Both the position numbers and the translations under genes were made by a program. A DNA stretch of 41,921 bases from a virus: positions 1 through 41,921 of IMG/VR virus record IMGVR_UViG_3300032214_000609. One strand, given 5' to 3'. Below, one piece after another: positions 23,738-31,600 of this stretch. The notes beneath the pieces are model-generated. The model was not told the origin of the DNA and ran no database searches. It saw only the letters and a list, made by a program, of their open reading frames with translations. Every line of letters begins with the position of its first letter. The first letter of the stretch is position 1.

Positions 23738-24760
23738 ATGACAACGTTAATAACATTAAACATACCAGTTGGTGGGGACGCAGGTCCTTTTAATTTATAC
23801 TCAAATACAGATGGGTACACAGTACCATTTGCAACAGGTATATCTGCAGCTGCTTTAACAGCTGGTTATACATCAACAGTGGTTCCTGATGGAACAACAA
23901 TCATTAGAGTGGTATCTACAGGAGTATGTACAAACTATATTGATATAACAATCAATTTAGTTACAACTACCACAACTACTAGTACAAGTTCTACAACTAC
24001 TAGTACTACTACCACTGCTCCTCCTACAACTACCACTACAAGTAGTTCTAGTACATCAACTAGTACATCAACCAGTACTTCTACTAGCACCTCTACTTCT
24101 ACTTCTACAAGTACAACTACATCAACTAGTAGTACTACTACAACCACTACTACATTTCCTCCATTAATATTATGTATAAATTATGAGGTAAGTGGTGAAA
24201 ATACGTTTGTTAATTGGACTGATTGTGATGGAAATCCTCAATCATATGAACTTACTGTATTTGAGACTTATCTGTTCTGTGCATTAGAAGGTACAGTTAC
24301 TGCAACAGGTGCAACAATTATACCTGGAGGACCTTGTGGTGGCGAAGTTACTTGTACTGAATTTACATTAGCTAGTTTATTTCCACAAAATATAAATTTT
24401 GACTATATAGATTGTGCTGGTGCTTCTCAAAGCATAACATTAAATGATACATCAACTGTAGTTTGTGCACAAAGTGTAACTCCTCCAACACAACCAAGTA
24501 ATCAATGGTCAATAATTTTAGGTGGTGATTGTACACCAGCAACTACTACAACAACAACTACCACTTTTGGTCCATGTACTGAATTTGTTGCAGATGGTAC
24601 AATAGAGGGTGGTGGAACAGTAAGTTATACTGATTGTTTTGGTAATCCTCAGTCACTTGTAGTTCCTTCTGGTATTGTTAGTGATCCTTTCTGTGCATTT
24701 GCAGGTTCAGTAGACGCAGGTGGTGTAGCAATACTTATAATAGGTCCTTGTACACCTTAA
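23738..24760 (+). CDS. Decoration fibre, second attachment-domain type
   Basis: Residues 1-72 of this 340-aa protein form a compact beta domain with DAGPFNLYSNTDGY and TTIIRVVSTGVC. The same domain opens the next gene and the gene after the muzzle protein. A Ser/Thr stalk (about 75-145) follows, then three related modules of 60-75 residues (starting near LILCINYEVS, VTCTEFTLAS and FGPCTEFVAD), each with Y/W-x-D-C and ending in a Gly-Cys or Pro-Cys turn. A T8 linker separates modules two and three. I infer a surface fibre in which the modules may bind glycans. Confidence 0.65.
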   Translation: MTTLITLNIPVGGDAGPFNLYSNTDGYTVPFATGISAAALTAGYTSTVVPDGTTIIRVVSTGVCTNYIDITINLVTTTTTTSTSSTTTSTTTTAPPTTTTTSSSSTSTSTSTSTSTSTSTSTSTSTTTSTSSTTTTTTTFPPLILCINYEVSGENTFVNWTDCDGNPQSYELTVFETYLFCALEGTVTATGATIIPGGPCGGEVTCTEFTLASLFPQNINFDYIDCAGASQSITLNDTSTVVCAQSVTPPTQPSNQWSIILGGDCTPATTTTTTTTFGPCTEFVADGTIEGGGTVSYTDCFGNPQSLVVPSGIVSDPFCAFAGSVDAGGVAILIIGPCTP

Positions 24761-24778
24761 TTTAAAATCAATAATATT

Positions 24779-25093
24779 ATGACAGTATTAATAACATTAA
24801 CAATAGCAGGGACTGATTCAGGTCCATTTGATTTGTATTCAAATTTAGATGGGTATGTATCAGCTTTTGAAACAGGAGTCTCTAAATCTGCTTTATTAGC
24901 AGGATATTCTTCTGCACTAGTTCCTGATTACACAACAATTATTAGAGTGAAGTCAGATGGTGTGTGTTTAAATTACGTAGATATTATATTAACATCTGCT
25001 ACAACTACAACCACATCAACAACAGCAGTACCAACAACCACAACAACAACAACTGTAGCACCAACAACAACTACGACTACTACAATACCTTAA
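24779..25093 (+). CDS. Short decoration protein: attachment domain plus two T7 linkers
   Basis: This 104-aa protein repeats the attachment domain of the previous gene (MTVLITLTIAGTDSGPFDLY...TTIIRVKSDGVC, residues 1-70), then has only a short Thr-rich end with two P-T7 linkers and a final Ile-Pro. The leader before its ATG also repeats that of the previous gene (TTAATTTAAAATCAAT). It looks like a tandem duplicate that lost, or has not yet gained, distal modules. It may cap unused attachment sites. It is the last gene before the terminator. Confidence 0.65.
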   Translation: MTVLITLTIAGTDSGPFDLYSNLDGYVSAFETGVSKSALLAGYSSALVPDYTTIIRVKSDGVCLNYVDIILTSATTTTTSTTAVPTTTTTTTVAPTTTTTTTIP

Positions 25094-25102
25094 AACAATA
25101 AA

Positions 25103-25170
25103 AAATCTTGTTTTGTTGGTTTTACAAGATTTCTCCTAGGGACAAATTGTCTCTAGGAGTTTTTGTTTCT
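25103..25170 (+). terminator. Double hairpin terminator ending the fibre cassette
   Basis: The first hairpin pairs AAATCTTGT (25103-25111) with ACAAGATTT (25124-25132). The second has an 11-bp stem with one G-U pair (25133-25143 with 25149-25159) and a 5-base loop, followed directly by TTTTTGTTTCT. The second is a textbook Rho-independent terminator. Confidence 0.88.
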
Positions 25171-25212
25171 AACTAATTTAGTTATAAATAATTAACTCTC
25201 TAACTAAAATTA

Positions 25213-25245
25213 TTTGGAATATATGAAAACTATTATTTATCTTTA
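25213..25245 (+). promoter_or_regulatory. Possible promoter for the neck/tail operon
   Basis: TTTG (25213-25216), a 21-base spacer and TATCTTTA (25238-25245) resemble the Bacteroidota consensus, with the spacer two bases long and one mismatch in the -7 element. The position right after a strong terminator and 27 bases before the metallophosphoesterase start supports it. Confidence 0.5.
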
Positions 25246-25272
25246 CAATATTTTTAACTAATATAAGTACAT

Positions 25273-26487
25273 ATGTCTGAAAATCAAAGTTTGTTAAACC
25301 GATTAGAAGAGTTGTTAAGTCAGAAGAAAAGTAAAAAATTCTACGCTGAGAAACTAGGGATAAGTGAATTTGAGGTCAATGAACTCATGAAAGAACTTAA
25401 AGAAAAAGATAATGAAGATGTGGTTAAAAACTTTGCAGAAGAACGTAAAGTGAATGTTGAGAAAGGAACAATAGAAAGTACAATAGTTACAGACTTCGAA
25501 CCTAAAGATGATATTGAACTAGCTAAGCTACATAAAATAAATTTAGATAAATACATCATAACCAACTACTGGTCTAAGATGTTACCAAGTGGGAGGTTTA
25601 CTTCCTCAATCTTTTCAAAAAGAAAAGAAGCAAAAGATTACTCTCCTGAAGACTTTGCTAAGTTTTTAGAAAACTACAAACCAAATAATGTATCAATCAC
25701 CAAAGTAGATCGTACTAATAGTAAAGACTACGTAGATGTAGAAATCTCTATATCTGATTATCATTTAGCTAAGAGAACAGTAGATGGTGATAATGATGTG
25801 ACAACAAGAGCTTTAAGATATGTTACTGTGGCTCAGTCTTTGATTGATAAAGTGGAAGCTTGTTACAATATAAACACTGTTGTTCTTCCTATATCAAATG
25901 ATTACTTCCATACTGATAACTATCAACATCAAACTACAAATGGTACTCCACAAGATACTATAATGGATTATGCTGATGAGTATGAAGTAGGATTTGCTAT
26001 TCTTGTAGATACAATCAACATATTAAGAAAACATTCTAGCACTGTAAAGGTGGTATTGGTACAAGGAAATCATGACAGAACTAAATCTTTTTACTTAGCT
26101 CATGCATTAGATGTATTCTTTAAAGATGTAGAAGATGTAGAGTTTATAAGAGAACATAGTGTTATTAAAGGTTTGACATTAGGAAATACATTTATTGGAT
26201 GGCACCATGGTAATTGTAAGTTAGAAGACTTACCATTATTGTTTGCAACACATCCAAAATATAGTCATCAATTTGGTGATGCTGTTTACAGAGAGGTACA
26301 TACAGGAGATAAACATCACTATATGGCTAAAGAGGTTAAGGGAGTGAGAATACAACAAATGCCTAGCTTATCAGGAACTGATAGATGGCACTTAGATAAT
26401 AACTTCGTACACTCAGTACGTGCTGCTCTTGCTTTAGTCTATGATCTTAATCTAGGTAAAATAGCAGAGTTTGAAACTAGAATATAA
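25273..26487 (+). CDS. Calcineurin-like metallophosphoesterase
   Basis: The 404-aa product shows the two-metal phosphoesterase motifs in order: SDYHL (D162, H164), SNDYFHTDN near 210 in the place of GDxxH/N, GNHD at 265-268, GWHHG at 309-313 and GDKHH at 345-349. The second motif lacks the usual Gly before Asp but keeps Asp and a following His. A small helical N-terminal region (residues 5-45, KFYAEKLGISEFEVNELMKE) reads like a helix-turn-helix. Relatives include SbcD-like nucleases and other hydrolases; the substrate cannot be told. It opens the neck/tail operon, so it could act on DNA at packaging or entry, or be carried in the virion. Confidence 0.82.
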   Translation: MSENQSLLNRLEELLSQKKSKKFYAEKLGISEFEVNELMKELKEKDNEDVVKNFAEERKVNVEKGTIESTIVTDFEPKDDIELAKLHKINLDKYIITNYWSKMLPSGRFTSSIFSKRKEAKDYSPEDFAKFLENYKPNNVSITKVDRTNSKDYVDVEISISDYHLAKRTVDGDNDVTTRALRYVTVAQSLIDKVEACYNINTVVLPISNDYFHTDNYQHQTTNGTPQDTIMDYADEYEVGFAILVDTINILRKHSSTVKVVLVQGNHDRTKSFYLAHALDVFFKDVEDVEFIREHSVIKGLTLGNTFIGWHHGNCKLEDLPLLFATHPKYSHQFGDAVYREVHTGDKHHYMAKEVKGVRIQQMPSLSGTDRWHLDNNFVHSVRAALALVYDLNLGKIAEFETRI

Positions 26488-26489
26488 CT

Positions 26490-27218
26490 ATGGCAACATT
26501 AAGAAAATTAGTATCCGATGTTAGAAGTGTCCACAAGATACTTTCTACAGACAGTCTTATTACAGATAGAGCAATCGCATCTGAGATAAGAAACAATGCT
26601 TTAATGCTAATTAAAAGAGAAACCAATCTAAGAAAACTTTGGGCCACTGATACATTATTCACTACTATTCCTTGTTTAGAAATGATAGAAGTATCTATTT
26701 CTGAATGTTGTAATTATGTAGATGAATGTAGTATAGCTAGAACTAAGTTTAAACTTCCACGTATATCAGAAGGTAATTACCAATATGTAATACAAGGAGT
26801 TTACTCTATCAATGCTATGAGTGGTCAAGGAAAGAAACTAAAAGAAATAACTATTAATAGATATATAAATCTTTTAAAGCTTCCTATAATCAAGAAAGAA
26901 GAATACTACTGGATATCTAATGGATATCTATATGTAAACAATCCTTTACTTAAAGCAATCAGATTTGTAGCTTTATTTGAAGAAGATGTTGAAAATGAAA
27001 TTATGTATCCAGAATGTGGATGTGGAACTCCAGATTATACACTCGAACAATTGTGTATGAATCCATTAGATAAAGAGTTTCCTCTTCCTGGATACTTAGA
27101 ACAACAAACATTACAACTTACATCTCAAAAACTTTTATCTACATATTTCAACCTTAAAACAGATACTAGTTCAGAAGGAATAGATGGTCAAGCTCCAAAC
27201 TCAAAACCAACTAATTAA
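26490..27218 (+). CDS. Ring/neck structural protein candidate
   Basis: This 242-aa protein begins with helices (MATLRKLVSDVRSVHKILS, ITDRAIASEIRNNALMLIKR), then LWATDTLFTTIPCLEMIEVSISECC at about residues 50-75. I recall this pattern from conserved crAss-like structural proteins in the ring stack between portal and muzzle. A beta-rich middle (LPRISEGNYQYVIQGVYSIN) and a disordered, Pro/Ser-rich C-terminus follow. It lies two bases after the phosphoesterase gene and overlaps the next start (TAATG). The ring assignment is by recollection and synteny. Confidence 0.6.
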   Translation: MATLRKLVSDVRSVHKILSTDSLITDRAIASEIRNNALMLIKRETNLRKLWATDTLFTTIPCLEMIEVSISECCNYVDECSIARTKFKLPRISEGNYQYVIQGVYSINAMSGQGKKLKEITINRYINLLKLPIIKKEEYYWISNGYLYVNNPLLKAIRFVALFEEDVENEIMYPECGCGTPDYTLEQLCMNPLDKEFPLPGYLEQQTLQLTSQKLLSTYFNLKTDTSSEGIDGQAPNSKPTN

Positions 27219-27697
27219 TGAGAACAAAGATTGATTGGAGAAGCTCTAGCAAAGAAAACTATAATCAGTTTTGTAAAAAGAATCCATCTATAAAACTTAC
27301 ATATGATGAATGGAGAAATATTCTCTATACGTTCAATGAGTCTTATAAAGAATATATTTTAGAAACAGGAGATAGAGCAAAGTTACCTTATGGGTTTGGA
27401 GAGTTCTCAATCAATAAAAAGAAAAGAAGAAGGTTAAAAAATAATATAGATGGTAAAGAGTTTGTAAACCTACCAATCGATTGGCAAAAAACTAAAGAAA
27501 AAGGAAAGGTTATTTATAACTTCAATTATCATACAGAGGGATACTTCTTTGGTTGGATGTGGTTTAAAAATACAGCACGTTTCAGAAATGCTGATCTGTG
27601 GTATTTTAAACCTTCAAGACTTACATCAAGACTATTATCACATTACATAAAAACCAACGACAAGTACCAAAATATTTACCGAGAATGGAAAAAATAA
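27218..27697 (+). CDS. Conserved crAss-like small basic protein, 159 aa
   Basis: The product starts MRTKIDWRSSSKENYNQFCK and is strongly basic, with GFGEFSINKKKRRRLKN (about residues 63-79) and an aromatic C-terminal half (TEGYFFGWMWFKNTARF, then WYFKPSRLTSRLLSHYIK). The pattern is conserved in crAss-like phages at this position between two ring proteins. The many Lys and Arg residues next to aromatic patches suggest nucleic-acid contact, perhaps with DNA in the neck channel or during assembly. No enzyme motif is visible and its function is unknown to me. Confidence 0.55.
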   Translation: MRTKIDWRSSSKENYNQFCKKNPSIKLTYDEWRNILYTFNESYKEYILETGDRAKLPYGFGEFSINKKKRRRLKNNIDGKEFVNLPIDWQKTKEKGKVIYNFNYHTEGYFFGWMWFKNTARFRNADLWYFKPSRLTSRLLSHYIKTNDKYQNIYREWKK

Positions 27698-27703
27698 TGA
27701 ACT

Positions 27704-28678
27704 ATGTCATACTATTATAAATACAATTTTGTATCCCCAGAGCCTGTCTACTCAACAGTTAAAGAAGAGCTTAAGAGCTATTTTGATACTGGTGCAGTGG
27801 ACGATCTTTTATTTCCTACTTACTTAGACAAAGCTCTAAAGAAGTTAGGAAGAACAACCTTTGTTATAAGCGAAGAGATTCTTTATATAGAAGATTTTGA
27901 AGCTAGACTTCCTGATAATTTCTATGCTGTAAGAGAAGCGTGGATGTGTACACAAGTTTCTGGATATCCATATCAATCAGCTAACTCATTCTATTCTCAA
28001 GCAGCTAATGCAACTACTATTCAAGTGGCTCCATTAACTATTGGAGGAACTCCTTGTAATAGACCTGGTTGTCAAGTTCCACAATGTGATGGTACATGTA
28101 TGCCAGAATTAGTTCAAGCTGTATATAAAACAAATAACACTGTGGCTAGAGGATTTACTCATGAGTATTTACTTAAACCTGGAAATATATCTGCAAGACA
28201 AAACTGTGGAGTGGAATATACAAACAATTGGGACTTCTATGCAGAAGCTCCTCCTATACATGAGTTCACTCCTGGTGCTGCTAGTTATGACTCATTTGAT
28301 ATTAGAGACAATAAGTTTGTAACTAATTTTAGAAATGGTGTTGTTCACTTGTTATTTTATGCTACAGAATACGATGAGATAGGTAATCAAATGATTCCTG
28401 ATAATTATCGTATTAGAGAATATGTAGAAGCATTCATTAAATTTAAAATGTTTGAAACTCTTACGAATCAAACTAATGATGAAACTTTCAATCAGTTACA
28501 ACAAAAGATGATGTATCATAAGCAGGCCTATGAGGAAGCTTACATCATGGCTGAGATTGAAATGAAAAAACAAAGTCCTTGGGAAAAACAAAGAAGAATC
28601 AAAAATGATCTTAACAGGTTTAATATGTACGAACTTCCTAACAGAACTAATCGTTATGGAAGAAGACGTAATAATTAA
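27704..28678 (+). CDS. Ring protein / tail-tubular-like adaptor candidate
   Basis: This 324-aa protein opens with SYYYKYNFVSPEPVYSTVKE and DDLLFPTYLDKALKKLG (about residues 34-50), then ARLPDNFYAVREAWMC (about 69-84). This resembles the crAss-like ring protein that precedes the muzzle gene and is distantly like the tail tubular or gp4-type adaptors of podoviruses. A Cys-rich insert (CNRPGCQVPQCDGTC, about 116-130) may bind zinc. The C-terminus is helical and basic. It ends five bases before the muzzle gene. Confidence 0.65.
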   Translation: MSYYYKYNFVSPEPVYSTVKEELKSYFDTGAVDDLLFPTYLDKALKKLGRTTFVISEEILYIEDFEARLPDNFYAVREAWMCTQVSGYPYQSANSFYSQAANATTIQVAPLTIGGTPCNRPGCQVPQCDGTCMPELVQAVYKTNNTVARGFTHEYLLKPGNISARQNCGVEYTNNWDFYAEAPPIHEFTPGAASYDSFDIRDNKFVTNFRNGVVHLLFYATEYDEIGNQMIPDNYRIREYVEAFIKFKMFETLTNQTNDETFNQLQQKMMYHKQAYEEAYIMAEIEMKKQSPWEKQRRIKNDLNRFNMYELPNRTNRYGRRRNN

Positions 28679-28683
28679 TCATT

Positions 28684-31600
28684 ATGGCTGAAGAAAAACA
28701 ACAATCAAACATAAGACAAGAGTATAACAATGCTACTGTAGGACTGAACATGGATCAATCTGTTAATCAGATTAAACCAGGTACTCTTACATATGCATTA
28801 AACGCTGCTTTAGAAAACTTTGACGCAAACTCTGTTAATTATCAAAATGAACCAGGTAATGAATTATGTGTTAGTTTCCCTAATGGATACTCTTTAATAG
28901 GAAATTATTTCATACAAGAAAAAAATAAACAAATATTCTTTTTAGTAAATTCTTCTACAGGACAAAGTGAAATAGGACAAATGATTAATAATGATTGTGT
29001 TTACAGAAAAATTGTAAATGCTGATTGTCTTAATTTCAACATAAACTATCCAATACATAAAGTGGTACACAGAATAACAAATTGTGCTACAGAAATATAT
29101 TGGACAGATGGACTTAATGCTAGAAGATATATGGACATTGATGCAATTCCTTATATAACAGAAATAGTTCCTAACACATGTGATGTAATTATAACTAATG
29201 AATTAGATTGTAATAAATTAAAAATACAACCAGACTTCAGCATTCCTCAATTAGAAATTGTAGATGTTGTTTCTGGAGGAGAACTTTTTGCTGGTACATA
29301 TCAGTTTGCAGTTCAGTATTCAGACATTTCTGGTAATCCTTATACAAGTTATTATTCAGTAACAAATCCTTGTCCTATAGCTGATACAGGTATCACTACA
29401 GTTAACTTTAATTACAATGTAGGAAAATCTATAATTGTTAATGTTTCTAATCTTGAAACATCAGGACAGTTTCAATATTTTAATCTAGCTGTAATTAAAA
29501 CAATAAACAATGTTTCTTCAGTTGAATTATTAGGAACATATTATATTGATAATTTCTTTAGAAAAGTAACATACACAGGTCAAAGTGTCACTAACATAAA
29601 ACTTGCTATAGAAGATATATTTGAAAAGTTTCCTTATTATGATATAGCACAGGATATCACTGTAGCACAAGATGTACTTATATGGGATCAACTTTCAGCT
29701 ATTGATAGAATTAATTATCAAGATATAGCTAATCAAATTACTTTATTGTGGGAGAGTTGGAGAATCCCTGCTACAGAAAATTACTCAGATGAATTGAATG
29801 CTACAAACTTACGTGGATACTTACGTGATGAGGTGTATGCATTTGAAATAGTATTTTTATTAGATAATGGAAAACAGACAGATGGTTTTCATATTCCTGG
29901 TAGAGTGCAAAACAATAATGAGTTTTCACAACCAAACATATTTCCATCTAATCCAGATTTTATAGGTATCCCTGATCCAATTACAGGATCAAGTCCTTAT
30001 TGGAAAATATATAATACAGGTTCTGTATTAGGTACATATCCTGGATTTACAAATGCTCCTGATTATAAAGGACCATATGAATTTGGAGAATTTGCATATT
30101 GGGAATCTGAAGAAACATATCCTTGTAATGAAAAGGTATGGGGGGATCTTGCTGGTCAACCTATTAGACATCACAAGTTTCCAGATATATTAATTAGTCC
30201 TGCGTTTGAATCAGCTACTCCACAAATTATAGCTGATCAGTATGCAGTGGAATTACAAACAAATAGTGCTGTTTATCCAATTGGTGTAAAAATAGATGTT
30301 AATCAAATTAAACAATTAATAGGCTCTTCTAGTTTAACTAATGAAGAAAAAGCACAAATTGTAGGATTTAAAATAGTAAGAGGAGATAGAAGTACAAACA
30401 GATCTATTATTGCTAAAGGCATGTTACGTAATGTAGGAACATACGAAAGACAAAACGAAACTTTTTATTTTCCAAACTATCCATATAATGATCTTGGAAA
30501 TGTATTAGGAGAAGATCCTTTTTTAGGAGCAACGAATAATGCATATTTAGAAGTGTGTGAACCTTTTGATGTAACTATTTTAAAATTTAACAAAGTAGAT
30601 GCTACAGGTCCTTACATGGAAGTTAAGTATACAGATTGTAATACAAACAAAAGTCTTACTGAAAAATTTTATGAATTAGGTACACATAGAATTTGTTCTA
30701 TTACAAAGCCTACATTTTTAGGAAAAGGTGTTTTTAATAGAATGGAACAAACAGGTAGTGGTCCAGTTCCTTATGGTTACACTACTCTTCAAATATTTTG
30801 GGGAAACATTCCTGAAGATGATAAATGTATAGCTTATTCTTCATATGCAAATTATGATGTTTGGGCAATTAGGATAGGTCAAAATGATTTTGGGTTTGAT
30901 CACGCTGGATTTGCAGCTTGTTGGCTTGATGCTATATCAGGAAGTATAGAAGGACCTTGGGTTGTAGGTGGAAGACCTTTGCAAGTACACACTGTTGCAG
31001 GAAGTGGAGAACCTCAAGAATGTAGAGGAGCTGATAAACAACAAAGAATTTATTTAGAAAGAGAAGTTAGAGATCCAGATTGTAAAAAAGAAACTCCGCA
31101 ACCACCGCTACCTTCAAATGATATTGCTAGAACTAGACAAATATTTAATTCTCCAGAAACTTCTTTTGGACAACCTTTCTTAGGTGATATATTGAAACTG
31201 GAAAATGTAATGTATGGTGCTGGAAAAGCACATTTTGTAGAGGTGAGAGATAATGCTAAGTATAGACTTTTAAGTGAAGAAGCACAACGAGTTGCATTAG
31301 ATAGTTGTTTTGGTATTGCAGGTGGTGGTAACATTGCTGCAGTATTTGCAGCATATCAAGCATATTTAGAAATTTATGTAAACGGTATTACAAGAAAGAA
31401 CTTTGCTTATTCATTTAATTCTAGAGCTAGTTATTCTTATTCTTCACCAATAAATAATAATCTTGGTATAAAACAAAGAGACCTTGACATACAAAGATAT
31501 TTAATTCCAGGTGTACAAAATGTAGGAGATGATAATAACATAAATAACTTCAATAGAGAAACATCTGTTTATTTAAAAACTAATGAAGATAAATCAGCTT

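Noticed and set aside
23082-24155. Possible CRISPR array or tandem-repeat locus
   Set aside because: The repeats are coding Ser/Thr tracts of irregular phase with no unique spacers of constant length.
20911-24760. Diversity-generating retroelement acting on the fibre modules
   Set aside because: No reverse transcriptase gene and no template/variable repeat pair with A-specific differences is visible in the window. It could only lie outside.
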